64,000 nucleotides of DNA, from assembly GCA_022410635.1 (NCBI GenBank), contig JAJVDF010000216.1, forward strand, positions 1,427,585-1,491,584, written 5' to 3'. The DNA comes from Tretioscincus oriximinensis. Taxonomy: Eukaryota > Chordata > Lepidosauria > Squamata > Gymnophthalmidae. The translations under genes and the position numbers were made by a program. Shown here piece after piece: positions 22,900 to 44,700 of the stretch (position 1 is its first letter; the number at the start of each line of letters is the position of its first letter). Below the pieces are notes generated by a model, which worked only from the letters and a program-made list of their open reading frames with translations, ran no database searches and had not been told where the DNA came from.

Positions 22900-24195
22900 G
22901 GTATCATTGGCTATTTCCTTCACAACCACTTCCCTTCCCACAAATGCAATTTAAATGTTAAATAACATGCTCCATGCCAGGCCGTTCCCTTTCCAACATT
23001 GGGACAAGCTCACCTGTACCTGCCAGAACAATGTTTCCAGATGGCTAAATTTTGCCATGTCATTCCCCAGAAAGGGACTCTGTGCTTCCGGCTGCCTTAT
23101 TCCCGGCAGAGCACATGCTCTGTGTGCCTCTTCTTGAATGCCAGCTTTCACTTTGCCCTGCAGAGGGGGTTGCCCTTTACTTCCCAGGGTCACTGCAGGA
23201 CCTCAGAGGCAGTGGTTGCCCTCAGCTGTTCCTCCAAGCAGCGAATGCAAGCAGGTATGCATGACTTCAGGGCCCTCCATTTGCAAACTTACCTTACATT
23301 TCCCTTTGTTTTTGCACTTTGAGGTTGGGAATAAGCAAATAGCAGGAACAGAACATTTACATTCCAAAATCAGTGTGATCAATTTAAAAGTTGACTACAC
23401 AAGGTTAAGGTTATTCTCCAGGAAAGTGTGAGCACTCTATACCAGGTACTCATGTCACATGACATGTTTTAATCCAATTGCAGTAAAGGAGGGGACAGCC
23501 AAGTATGTCAGACTAACGTAAGAATCCCTGTAGTACCTGCTGCTGCTGCTTGGGATGGCAGCAGGGGTTGACAGAGGGGAATAAGACTGGGGCTAACTCA
23601 GTCAAGCTCTGCTCTGAGATTCCCATCATGCTGATTACATCAGTTCCTACTACAACAGGGGCGATAAGAAGGCGGCTGTTTTACAGCTGGTTTGCTGGAC
23701 AGGAATGCTGGACAGACCCCTCCCANTCCCACAGTGGTAACAGAAATATTAACAAATGAAGCAATGCAAATGGGACTGCTGTCAAACAAGTACAAACCAT
23801 CCTTTGTCAGCAGTTTTGGGAAAGAATTCCATCAAAGGATTCATCCTCAAAACGCAAGAGTTTAGGAAGCTTATAAACCTCAGNGTTGGCCTGACAGCAC
23901 CAGTCAAACTAAAGCAGGTTCGATTTGACATACAGTTTTGCAAGTATCATGTGATCAAGGATTCTCTTCAGTCCACACTCTTTATCTGGCACCTTTGGGC
24001 AAAAGGGCTATTTCTGGAAAGCCATCNTCTCTGCTACACAGGGATTAACCTTTCAGGCTTCATTTATTTCAGCAAGCAGATGACTCACTTGGGTCTTCTG
24101 CCTCTTCAGTTTCTTTACTGCAGCTTCCTGGCATTGAACCCATGTGGAACATGTGCAGCTGCACAGGATGGCAACATTTTGAGGGCAGCAAAATA
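22900..24195. other. Intergenic stretch, no feature recognised
   Basis: The 146-aa frame at 23756-24196 and the shorter frames show no family motif, splice context or composition bias. I see nothing supportable here. Confidence 0.5.
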
Positions 24196-24199
24196 ACCG

Positions 24200-24345
24200 A
24201 AGAACTTAAGAGGAGCCCTGCTGAATGAGGCCAGAGCCCATCTAGTCCAGCATTCTGTCTCACAGTGGCCTGACCATTGCGCCTGCGTAGTCCCAAGGAG
24301 AAGGCAAAGCCCTCATGTGTCCTCAACTCCCTACAAGTATAGCTA
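24200..24345 (-). mobile_element. CR1 LINE 3' fragment
   Basis: It contains 'agaacttaagaggagccctgctgaatgaggcc' and 'catctagtccagcattctgtctcac', matching the CR1 3' tail in a diverged form. Confidence 0.75.
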
Positions 24346-24444
24346 GTAGTAAAAAGATTTAAAAAAATTAAATTGCTTTTATCGTTATAAACCCGAAGTA
24401 GATTAGCATTCTGACATGAAAGTGGTATAGATGGCACTATTATT

Positions 24445-24695
24445 TACTATTTATTTATTCGTACTTGTATCCTGCCCTATACCCAAAGGTTTCAGGGCGG
24501 CCAACCATAGGGTGGCGCACATAGCTTTTGTTGCTTTCTCCACAACAGACACTCTGTGGAGTAAGTGGGGCTGAGAGAGTTCNAAGAACTGTGACTGGCC
24601 CAAGGTCACCCAGCTNGCTTTCGTGGAGGAGTGGGGAATCGAACCGGGCGACTACTAAGTGTGAGTCCAACACTCAACCACTACACCATATTAGG
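24445..24695 (-). mobile_element. CORE/MIR-like SINE
   Basis: Reverse-oriented copy. The tail 'cctgccctatacccaaagg' is on the left, the core 'ggcccaaggtcacccagct' in the middle and the B box complement 'ggaatcgaacc' at about 24636-24646. Confidence 0.85.
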
Positions 24696-24699
24696 AACC

Positions 24700-27600
24700 A
24701 CTTCAGCTTCAGATGGCAGTAGCAATATTGAATCACCCACAATACCTTGGCTTGCACCCATGTGACAGTGGATGTGGCTGACTGCAAGCATGAGAAGCAT
24801 CCATTTGAGATTCAGAATTGTTTGGAATTGGATGCTGAAGTTTAGCTGAGGGAAGAGGGAGGCATAAAATAAATGTCTGCACAGAGGCATCATATATTCA
24901 AAATGCAGCCCTGATTGAACCATTTCCTCTGTATTTCCAGCTGTTAGAAAATCTTGGCCCTTCACTTTAAACATGACCTCTAACCCTTTGCACTGTCCTT
25001 TAGGTCCTCTTTATTGGCTTCAGCCAGCAATATGAGTAAATTCTTAAGTGAAATAACCAGCTAGTCTTCTCTGGATCTGTCCTTGGAAAAACAGCTTCAA
25101 TTGAAGGCAGAAATCTCAGCAGAGCCTTCCTTTAAACAACCAAAAAGATCTGATGTTGAACTGCGCTTTCTAATGGCCTTCCTCTTTATCTTCACCTGAA
25201 AACTGCCTGGTTCCCACAATTTCAAGTCCTCAGATCTCAACATCTGAGAAATCCCCTCAGGCATACACAGAGGACCTTTAGCACTTTCTTAGAAGATTCA
25301 CACTTTCCATTTCAACTGCCACATTTGTTAATATTTCTGTTTGCNCATTGGGAGAGAGAGAGAGGGCGCTGTTCAGCATCCCTGCAGTGAACAGCCAGTG
25401 AAGTGAAAGGCAGCCTTCCTTGTATAGCCCCAAACCTAGAAGGAACTGATGCAGTAGATGGAGATTCTCACAGCAGGAATGTATTGCGAAACAAATGAGT
25501 AAGATGAATGGACATGACTACAATAGGGCAACTGGGGCACCACTCCGGAGGGCCCACCATTGGCAGTCCCAATAAAAAAATTAAAATAATAAAAATTGAG
25601 TCAGCAGAGCAAAATAGCNGGGAGCAGGGAAGGAACAGTCAGGTAAGCAACCAACTGGCAGCCTGCTGCTATGTTCCTTCCTTTTTGCACTCCCACAGGA
25701 CCAGCCACCAGCCACTGCAATGGTCGCCTGTGCTGCCTCTTCCTCCTCTTTTTGTATGTTCGCTGTGGCATGTTCTCTGTCCGCTTGCAAGGAGGGAGAG
25801 GCAAGGCGCCCATCACCTTCAACCAAAGAGGCAGCAGCAGCCAGAGGCCTCATGTGTGGAGGTCGTTGCAGGTCACCTTGCTCTCCTTCCTTCTTGCAAA
25901 CAGGCAGAGGATGCATTGTGGTGAACTTTAGTAGGTACTGTCTGGGTGCAGGGAGGGCACCAGCTGGATGAGGGCCTCCTCGAGGGTTGCAATAGCAGCA
26001 CTTGGCTAAAAGGGTGCTTCTCCATAGCTCCTTTGGAGCTCTATAGCCTCTTCTCCGACTGTGTCTGGTGTATCCTTTTCAGCTGATGGCAGCAGACAGG
26101 CAATCATGGTTGGAGAAGGGGCAGCAGAGCCCTAAAGGAGCTGTGGAGAAGCACCCAGGCGATGTGCCGTCATTGTTACGTCCTTTCCAGTCGCATCCTG
26201 GAAGTGGCATCACAAAATCTTCGCATGTGCAGGATATCATACTTTCTGGGGGGAGGGGACTTCATTATNTGTCCTGAGCCCCTAAGAGTCTAGCGATGCC
26301 CCTTCTCAGATACAGCCTTTTTCCCTCTGTAGACCAATCCAAGCAATAGCTATAATACAGGTATTCCAATGGTAATCTGACATGCTTGGCTGCCTTCCTC
26401 TTACGGCAGTTGGATAAAAACATATTATGTGATATGATGAAGGCCTGGTATACAGCATTACATTTTCTAGGAAATTTACCTTAAACTCGTGTGCCAAGTC
26501 AAAGTTTAAGGAAAGTTAAATTAAGCTTGCTTTTGGAATAGCCAAACAATTAGCAGTGCAAGTGCTCTGTTCCTTATATTTGGACTAGTCTCAAAGTGCA
26601 AAAACAAAGATAAAGTTTGCAAATGATCTTGGGAAAACTAGGGAGGGGTGAGACAGTTGCTTGCCTTTACAGTTCTACAGTCACAGTGCAAATTCACACT
26701 TAGTGAATTTTGCCCCTCAGAATCTGAGGCTGCCTGGCTAGCTACCTTTCTCCCTCTTCCAGAGACTTTGATTTTAGACTTCTGGTGATTTGCTGTCCCT
26801 TCCTGTATCAACTGCCATTCCTTAAAGAGAGATGGTTAGAATAAGGCACAGTATGTGAGACTGGTGCCTCTAACCAACGCTAAATTAAACAGAACTATTG
26901 CTTCCCATTATTTGGAGGCAAATCGTTTCATAAAAGCAGCCTAGCAATTTATTCAACTTTACTGCTCAGTCTGTTGCCTCTATTTGTGGTAAAATAATTG
27001 AGGAAGAAGTTTTAATTACTGGTTTATAAAAAAGCATAGGAATTATTTCCTTATCTCTTATAGAAACTCCAGCAAGGCTTATTGATTCTGTGACCTACCA
27101 GCCAGCCTTGTACGGGGAAGTAACAGGCTGCCTATCATCTCCCCCTTTTCATCCAGTGAGGAATCAGTTGCTGCTACTAGGCTTGAGCCTCTGGCCATAG
27201 ACAGCCTATTACAGGTATTTAAGNCACAGGTAGGGCCTTTGTCTTGTTCCATAACGGAAAAGGAATTTACCAAAATTTGGTACTCAAGGTTTTGATGCCA
27301 ACTTTGAACACTTTTATTTCTTCAACAATGTACAGCCCTGCAAATTACACGTTGTCTTGTCAGGAGTATTTTCAGTGCATCTACCAAGGATCAATCTGAA
27401 AGATCAAGTACTGTAGTTACAAAATTACGGCAGGCTAAACATGACTGTACATTTTGCCGCACAGCCCTGTCCGCAAAGTCTGAGTCTCAACCATATAAAA
27501 AGAAAGAGGACTGAGCAACAAGAGTTGTGCCGTTGCCCATATATTACTACCGCTTCCATTTTACAGCTTCTTAAAGTTGACTGGCATTGTGATGAAGCGN

Positions 27601-27950
27601 GCACAGCACTTTGGGCCTCTTTACTTGAGGGTTCCTGGAACCTCCAATGTGCAATCTCCAAAAGTTTGCAGTTTTGGCACCCCTGTAGGACATTTCATCA
27701 AATCTGAGATGGTGAGATGGGAACCACGATTTCAATTGATCTCNAGGCAACCAGAGGCATAGAACCACGTCCAACCCCAACAGGGCCTCCCGTGAAGATC
27801 TTGGGGCACAGGCAAGCAGGTAAGGGAGGCGGCATTCCTTTAGATACCTGGGGGGGCAAACTATGTAGGGCCTTATTTAGCACCTTAGATTGGCCCCGTA
27901 GCACATAGACACCCATACGCCTCTCAAGGGCCTCAGGTAGCAAAGCTGTC
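24700..27950. other. Repeat-poor to old-repeat spacer upstream of DQX1
   Basis: It holds copies of an unclassified repeat B (about 25330-25500, continuing near 26330-26420) that recur at 30190-30440 and 59745-59925. Repeat A lies at 27080-27260 and a low-scoring old repeat at 27740-27910. The Ser/Arg-rich 138-aa frame at 25508-25924 lacks support. No gene is seen. Confidence 0.5.
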
Positions 27951-28528
27951 GCGCCAGCACTGGCTGCTTCTTTCCTTCCTCAGCAGCCAGGTCACCGCGC
28001 CTGAGGCTCTAGATCGCTGCGAAAGACACTCACGGACCCCACGAAGACACGGCGCCCTACACAGCCCCTGGCAAGAGGGGAAGTCCGGAGCGACTAGACG
28101 GCCTTCGCGGGGCCTGTGCAGTCAGTGTGTGCCGCCGGGCTCTCTCTGCCCTCTTGGCGGCTCAGAATGTCTGTACACAGCCCTCTCTTGCACTGCCATC
28201 CCATCGGAACCGCGAACCCTCTCCATTTTAGAGCGTCGCGTCGCGCCTGCGCGGGAGGCTCTCTCAGACTAGCGAATCGTGGCGCGGAAGGGCCTGGACC
28301 GGAAGTTGCCCCTCCCACCGCCAGGTGTGCAGTGCACTTCGTCCCGGGACCGGAAGCCGCGCTGGTCCCGCCCAGGAGGTCCCCCCCGTCATTGGCCGCC
28401 TGCCCCTGGCAGTGGGCGGGTCACGTGCGCCCCTCCCTGCCAGGTGAGGTCCGAGGCAGCCAGCGCTGTCCAGCGCAGCAGGGGCTCCGTGGGCCTCATT
28501 CGCCGCCGCGTCGCCCTCCAGCGCTTCT
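27950..28528 (+). promoter_or_regulatory. CpG island promoter and 5' region of DQX1
   Basis: CpG-dense sequence with GC boxes and no TATA box runs into the DQX1 start codon and first exon. The CpG density falls off after about 28950. A bidirectional promoter is possible because the island extends several hundred bases upstream, but no gene is identified to the left. Confidence 0.65.
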
Positions 28529-37285
<8,757 letters not shown>

Positions 37286-38002
37286 GCCCAGCTCAACGCT
37301 GGCTCTAGGCTGTCTGGCTGCTTCGGGGAGAAGAGAACCGTGGTCTTAAGTTGGCCTAGTCATGTGCAGGGGCCCATGGTAGGCTGGCAAAAGCCTCAAC
37401 ACTTTCTAGGTAGAGTAAGGAGAGGACAGAGGTCTCACAGGCACAGCCACCCTGAATCAAAGTGGGAAAGAACTTGCTTCCTGGGCTGGTTGTACTTCCT
37501 GCATGAGCAGTCAGTGGCCACATCCAGAAGGAGCTGTTCTTCTGCAACCTGTCTGCTCCTGGATGAGCAGGGTACCAGTGCTTTATTGATTGGCGGTAGC
37601 TGCGTATGATGCTGGTGAGTAGGAAGGATTTAATCTGCTACGAGTTGCCAACCCCTGGGTTTCTGCCCTCTAATTTGCTCACAGGGGAGGTGGCAGTGAG
37701 ATCTTTGGGCCAAGGTCTGCTGTGCTGCCAATCAGGCCCTGCCAGTCCAGGAGAGGAGGATTCCCTTGGCAGGGGCTGATGGCGGATCTTGCTTTCTCTT
37801 ACTCTTGCCCAAACTGCCTGGTAGGGTAGAGAATGGAGGCCTCCCAGGTGCCTGGAAGCAAGAGCCCGTTTTTTGCTGGGGAGGGCAGTGACTCTTCCAT
37901 ACTTGCTGCCATCATGGGGTGATCATGATTTCTTTTCAGTGCCATTCACTGGGTTTGCCAGGGCTGCCCTAGATTATAATTTCACCAAGAAAAACAATTA
38001 AA
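37286..38002 (+). promoter_or_regulatory. DQX1 3' UTR and candidate polyadenylation signal
   Basis: After the TGA ending at 37285 the sequence carries no further coding signal. ATTAAA at 37997-38002 is followed by a T-rich stretch and is the best nearby polyadenylation signal. Confidence 0.5.
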
Positions 38003-39870
38003 GCCTTTTTAAATATCAGAGCTGGACTGGTTTTTTAGTTCTGCAATTCTTGAGTGTAGGGGTGGATTCACGCTGTGATTGTGGAACAGGAAAAGCCAGC
38101 AACTGAATGCTGCATTCACATTGCCAATTGCCTCCCCAGTCATCCCCAAAGCATGGGCTCTTAACTGTACCTTTGTTTTCATACTTGGAACGTGTGAATA
38201 GTCCAAGCAAATACAGGAACTGAGCATTCACATTCGCATTGCTAATTGCTTGACGTCTCCCCATCCCTCCAAAGCAGGCTTAGAGTTACCCAAAACTTAC
38301 CTTTGCATTATATAAAATAAACAAAAACTAGCTGCAGAATTAAGACTTGCTTACAAAACTGCAAACCACCTACCTTTCTCCAGTTAGTCTCTCAAATGCT
38401 ACAAGGTAGAGTTTCTGAATTAAGAGTAAACATTAGCTATTTCTTTGAAATATATAGGATTTATGTATTGTAAGTCCATGTAATGGAAGAATTATATAAT
38501 GTGCATGTATAATAAAAATATTTTTTAAAAAGGGAGGTGACTTCAGCAATGAGGGCATTGGAAAGCAGCCCTGGTTGCCACCAGTTGGCAAGAGCAGCTG
38601 TGAGCCAAGGAAGGGCACCAGGCACAGCACCTATTGGCCTCCTTATGCACAGAGAGAGATTTCACACTCTTTTCCCAGTAGGAGCAAAGTTCTTTATTGG
38701 TTTTCCAAATACAACATCTCAAGATAAATCTAGACAGCCAAATGCATGGATGAAGATGAAGCGGGAAGAGAGATAAAGGAAGGCGTGGCAACTGCTACAG
38801 TCTTACAGGTCCAAAGTGCTAAATCTTCCAGAAAGGAAATGAGGTTATCTGAAATCCAAAACAAATTCTGACACTGGGACAGGGAGCTGTGGAATTGTTT
38901 GTAAAACAATTCCTAGGAATAAAGGGTGTGGCACCCTTGTGTAATTTTCCTTCTGCAGTACAAAGGTTGGTTTGATTGGTGTCAGCTGCCCCAAGTCTGC
39001 TGGTGATATGATGGAGCCTGTGGGGATCAGTTGGGAAGGGCCTGACTTGGGGGGGGGGGGGGGGGCAAATCTTGGGCTGCAAATATATTCTCTTGAACGT
39101 ATCATGGCTCTCCCCATGCCTTTGCCGTTCACTTGCCTCTTCCTTGGCCTTCCCAACAGCTTTTCTCTGTTCAAAATGCCACAGGTCCATTGTAGGCGAA
39201 CAATGCAGAACAAGGCTAGCAGGCAAGGGATGGGTAGCGCTGATCGGTGTCTTAGGGAGTGGATGAAGCCTGCTGGTGATGCTGGCTGGGCAAAGGCCCT
39301 GCAAGCCATAAAGTGAAGAGGTTTGAGACACAAAAAAGGGTCCAGGACCTATTGAAAATTCCAGCCACATAAATGTTTTGGACCCTTGAAGAGGCGGGGC
39401 CCTTTAAAAAGTGGTCCTTAGCAGGTTAGGGCTGCTCCTGAGCACCATCTGTGCAAATTGACACCCAGTCAAGATTCCAGGAGAAGAGAGGGAGTAAGAG
39501 AAGAGCCCACCTGCATGTATCAGAAAGCGAGAGGGCTGCATCTCGCATGGCTCATCAGCTGTGGACGTGCCCTCATGTGGTTGACCCTTTGGGCCCCAGA
39601 GGGCAAGTTGAGCATGTACTTAAGGGCAAAATATTTTATTTGTGTGCACCAGATCATGGGACACTGAACCCCAAGAGGGTGCCCTTCTAGAAAAAGGGGG
39701 GAACAGCCATTTCACCCCTTGGACTCAGGCCCAGGGGGGCAGTAACTCGTATGTAGTAGTTTAACTCTGACATGTCAGGGCACACAGCATGAGAGGCAGG
39801 ACAACAGTTGTGGAGGAGGGGGGAAGAAGGGGTGCATGGTCCAAGCAAAAAGCTGAGGGGAGTACCAAAA
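38003..39870. other. Convergent intergenic spacer, no gene seen
   Basis: It contains a G homopolymer (about 39050-39065) and AT-rich sequence. The 183-aa and 162-aa minus frames at 38819-39370 overlap each other and show no domain. The 3' UTR of the filament gene may reach into this area. Confidence 0.5.
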
Positions 39871-39879
39871 AATGAGAGG

Positions 39880-40200
39880 AGGCTTGTTGAATGGGGCCAC
39901 AGCTCATTTAGCCACCATTCTGTCTCATGCAGTGGCCTGTTAGTTTGCACCTGGGCATCTCAAGCAGAAGAAAGTAAAACCTTCACCAGTTCCCAATTCC
40001 CTGCAAAATGGCATTTCAGGAATCCTGCCTGTTGCTCCATCCTGGGGGCAGTATGAAGACATCCATCCCAATAGCTATGATTACACTTGGCTTCCATTCA
40101 TTTGTCTAATCTTAAAGCTATCCAGACTGCCAACTACCCACCACATCTATTGGAAGTAAATTCCTTAGACTAATAATCCTCTGAGTAATATTCCAACCAC
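39880..40200 (-). mobile_element. Old CR1 LINE 3' fragment
   Basis: It has a diverged 'cattctgtctcatgcagtggcc', 'aatcctgcctgttgctccatcctgg' and 'ggaagtaaattccttagac', the CR1 3' layout in minus orientation. Confidence 0.75.
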
Positions 40201-40442
40201 ATAGTCGGAAACGAGGCATCAGAACTGACATAGAACCTAGTTTGAAATCTCACGAGCAGGAGGACAAAGGAGGGCTATAGAAGGCAGAATGTCCAAGGTC
40301 AATTGATGCTCCAACAGGACATTGAAGCAGAGGGCATAATCCTGCGCTCCCATTCTCAGCACCTTCACTAAGAATACCGTATCTTAACCAAGAGTCAAGA
40401 TAAAAGCAATAACTACTAAAGCCACTCACTTTTAAAATCATG

Positions 40443-40722
40443 TTAACATAAGAACATAAGAAGAGCCATACTGGATCAGGCCACAGCCCATCGAGTCCAG
40501 CATTCTGTGTCACACAAAGGCCCACCAGATGCACCTGGGCAGTCCGAACAGAGGAAAGCAAAATATGCTGCTCCTGTTCGTGACTCCCTGCAAATGGTAT
40601 TTCAAAAGTCCTGCCTGTTGCTCCATCCCGGAGGCTACATCCAGACAACTATCTTAGTATCCATTTATACCCTTAGTGTCCATAAACCTGTCTAGTCCTG
40701 TCTTGAAACTATGTTGAAGGTG
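40443..40722 (-). mobile_element. CR1 LINE 3' end
   Basis: It starts 'aacataagaacataagaag' and continues with the standard 3' UTR through 'cataaacctgtctagtcctg'. It is little diverged from the 31 and 46 kb copies. Confidence 0.85.
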
Positions 40723-40829
40723 TAAAATTCAAAGAGGGTTCAATATCTCTTCATTACATTGGCCATCTTTCTCCCTGAGAAGAGCCCTGATCACCTTGTC
40801 CTAACTGGTGACAAATTCCATGAAATCAT

Positions 40830-41000
40830 GGTAGGATTCCCCCATAAAAACAGGATACAGCACCTTTAATGGGTGTGAAAAAATGATTTCCACACACACA
40901 CACTGCAGACACTAAAAGCTGCACCTGGTGAAAAGACCTCTCTCCTAAGACCATTAAACACACGAAGCTCTATTCAGGTTTCTATATGTGAACCTTAAGT
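40830..41000. mobile_element. Palindromic MITE (GGGTTACC family)
   Basis: The left arm 'cccataaaaacaggatacagcacctttaatgggtgtg' pairs roughly with the right arm 'ccattaaacacacgaagctctattcagg'. The central 'ctgcagacactaaaagctgcacctggtg' is shared with 46735-46870 and 60609-60781. Confidence 0.65.
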
Positions 41001-41394
41001 CATGGCCAGGCAGTCTTCAGATAGCTCCCTATCCCCTTGTGTCTGGGAAATCCCCAGGGAGCATTTTCAGGGTACACATGGGACCCTCCAGAGTGCCCAC
41101 CTTCCTCTTGTGCTGAACTTTCAGAGTTCGTCATCAGAATGTTTTAACTGTTTGTTCCATTTTAACAGCCTTTAGATGTATATGTGAGGCAGTTAAATGG
41201 GGCACAAATAAAGAAAAAATTGAAGCAGAGAGTGCAGTCTCAGTGCTTACCCACTTGGGACCTGAAGTCTGGTGCCTTTTAATGTTCAAAGGCCCATTTA
41301 CATACACACGTTAACACTTTTCCCCACTCAGCCCTGACGCTGCTACTTCCAGCTTTCCACCTGCACCCTGGTTTTGTGGAGGTAGAGGGGGAGA

Positions 41395-41625
41395 GGAAGG
41401 AGGTTTTTGTACCCCACTCTTCTCAACCTGATGGTAATTAAAGTGGCTTCCATAACTTTCTGTTCTCTTCACAATGGACACCTTGTGAAGTAGGTGGGGC
41501 TCAGAGGAACTATGACTAGCCCAAGGTCACCTAGCTGGCTTCGTGGAGGAATGCAAAATCAAACCGGGAGACTTCCAGACAAGAGTCTGACACTCTTGCC
41601 ACAATACTAGACTCTCCAGTGCCTG
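41395..41625 (-). mobile_element. CORE/MIR-like SINE (diverged)
   Basis: Reverse orientation copy, with 'gtgaagtaggtggggctcagag', 'gcccaaggtcacctagctgg' and 'aaatcaaaccggg'. It ends about 80 bases below the stop codon of the filament gene and so lies in its 3' UTR or flank. Confidence 0.75.
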
Positions 41626-41706
41626 AGCAGACCAAAATGTGAGGCTCTGGGGGTGAGGGTTGGGAGGGGGCTATAATGAACGAATGTCTCCTTCCTTGCT
41701 CTTCCA

Positions 41707-44700
41707 TCACTTCGACAATGGCTGCCAAGCACAACTCCACCAGGCCTCCTCACCCTCCAGCAGTTTTCTGTGGGAGAGATGGAACAATGTGTTAGCACCC
41801 TGGGCCCCTCCAGAACCCAGAGGAAAACCTCCCACCCTTCCTCCAATCTGAATAAAAATGGAAGCTGTGTAACATGCAGAGTCAGTGAATTCATTATTGC
41901 AGAATGTTTGCTGCCCTTTCTGAGCTCTGGCAGTTTGGGGTAGCTGAAGAGCCACTGCAGCAAATGCTTTTTGATGCCTGGTTTGCCTTTGTCACCTGGA
42001 GTCAAAACACATTATGACTGGGGGGAATGGTTGTGAGAAAAGCAAAGTGAAAGCACATTCACTTTGCTTTTCTTCTTTCCCCCCCTAGTGCAACTGGATT
42101 TGAGCAGCCAGCCACACAGGAGAGAAAAAACATTAAACTACAGTGGTTTAAATTCCAACGCTGCTAGTTTAAAGACCCTCATTGGCTGGGTGGTCCAAGC
42201 AGCTGCTGAAGATGTGGGACCATTAAGCCCCCACCCCTCCTCCAGTACCTTCATTGGACTGTACAACCAGAGTGGGCTTCTTTTCTTTTAAACCCCCTTG
42301 TGCAAAAGTAGGGAGGCTCTGAATGGGGGTCTTCTGGGTTCCCACCACTGGCCATGAGGGCTGTAGCAGGAAATTCAAACTTCTATCAGAATTGAAAGCA
42401 ACAGATCCCTCGTATCTCAGGGGACAATGGGGTTAGTCCTTGGTTGGGGGTGCCACAGGCTTCCTCGGAGCCCAGAAAAACCCTTTCCAAAGTCGTCTCT
42501 CCAGTCCCAAACATCTCATTGGACAGAAGCTGCTGTCCCATGAAAATATTAAGACAGACTGATTGGATTTCAGGACTCTCATCTCCTACCCCTGGCCTGG
42601 GCCCAGATTTTCACCCCTTCCCTCTCCAGTAATCTACCATGATCTGCAGTAGGACAAGAAAGGCATGCACTATGGGGAAATGCTAGTCAATGCAGAGTAA
42701 ACATCAATATCATTTCTCTGCATTTGCTATAGTTTTCTGAGGTAATTCTCCTCAAAACCCTTGTTGCTGTATGAACAGAGCATGGCCACCATGTTTTTCA
42801 CTTGGAGTAAATGGAAAATGAGACAAACCAGTGCAGAGTGACACCGTCTTAGCCCTTGTTTTTTTTCCTCCTAGTGAGAACAAGATCTTTACAAGGTTTA
42901 TTGGAACAGAGACATGACATATGGAACAGCCAGATGTTTTTTTTAAAGATTCAGAGACATACAACTGCATACATTTCTTATTATTATGAATATAACTTCC
43001 AGTCTTACACTTTAGGCACTGGGACGTATTCCATATAACCCAGAATAAGGGCCAGTCACCCACAGCCCAGCAGCCTCCAATAGCCTCTAGTCAAAATTTT
43101 GCATGTACAAGGCAGGGGGGCGCAATGGAGCCATAGGTAGAACAAAGTGAGTGGGAGGGCAAGCAGTGCTTTTGTCCCAGTATAGAACTGGGAAAGACAC
43201 AAACTGTGCTCTTGCACTCTCCTTTGTTTGACTGTCATTTATAAAGACTTAATTTTGGCTTTCATAGGTTAAGACAAGGAAAAAACCCTCCCTTCCCTGT
43301 TTGTCATGCCTTGTGAGACAAGCTGGGAAGGGAAGGATTTTCTCCTGCTCCCAGTGCTTTCAAAGCCAAAATTAAGGTTGTGGTTCAAATGAAATAAAGG
43401 TAAGTGAGACCTGTGAGCAGACACAGATATTTATCTGGTAGATGGGTGGGTAGAGGTGCAGAATACAGGCCTCAGTACGGTGATCCTTCACTGCATGTCT
43501 AAGTGGAAGCTGAAGAAGGAGTTTATTTTTATATTATGCTTTTCTCAATAATAAGGGACTCACAGCAACTTCCATAACCTTCTGTTATCATTACAACAGA
43601 TCCCTTGTGAAGTAGGTGGGGCTGAGAGAGCTCTGAAGAACTGTGACCAGCCCAAGGTCACAACTGCCTTCATGAAGGAGGGCAGAACTGAACCAGGAGA
43701 CTTCCAGATAAGAATCAGATACTCTGATTGCATGACAAGACTGACTCATCAGATATTATGAGAACATCTGATGCTTCCCTTTATCCAAAGGCTCTCACAC
43801 TCCTAGCTTGGATGTGAACAATTTGGACCAGTGTAGGGGACATGTAGGGAGGGGAAAGGAACAGGCTCATGGGTTGGGTTGATTGTTCAGCCCCTGGTAT
43901 GACTCCAGCTGTACCCTTACCTGTAGGCTGTGATCTCTACATCCAGGGCCATCTTGACCTGCAACAACTCTTGGTATTCACACATGTATCGTGCCATCTC
44001 CTCCTTGGCATCTGAGACCTCTCGCTCCAGTTCTGTTATCCTTTCCTGTAAGGTGGAAATGGTAGAAGAGAAGGAGTCTGACATTCAGGGAGTGACCAGT
44101 TCAGTCACAGTGGCTTCATATGTGCTGCAGTCACATCCCAAGTTTAAAACCCCAGCATCAGAGGGCTGTGCAAAGAGGAACTGGTAAATCTAAATTAGTG
44201 GGGTGAAAAGTGGCTCTTGCATAGATGTGTATAAGGTAGCAAAGCTGTGACACTTTTTATTTTTTATTATTCCATTGAAAAATTATTTTGAAAAAGCAAA
44301 AACACAACAAAGGTACTTTAACATCTATATATTAATATATATACATCAGTAACACCAGTATACTAAAAACAAAAGCATAGAATTTTACCCCATACTTGAA
44401 GAAAAAATATTTACATCCATCTTTGGATCATGGAAATAAATGCAACAATTCATAAAACCACAGAGATCTCTAGATTCTTGTATTTATATGTATTCATATT
44501 TAAAAATTACAGATGGCAACACAGTGATCTCACAACTTTGCAACAAACAGTTCATCTGTGCATAAGATACATGAAAAATCAGGACGCCTCCAATGAAAGT
44601 TGTCCAGTGGTTTAAAAATTTTTTTTACACATTCACACATCCACTGTCGTGCCCCCCTCATGATCCAGTGATGAATCAGACAAGGAGAATTCTGCTGAGC

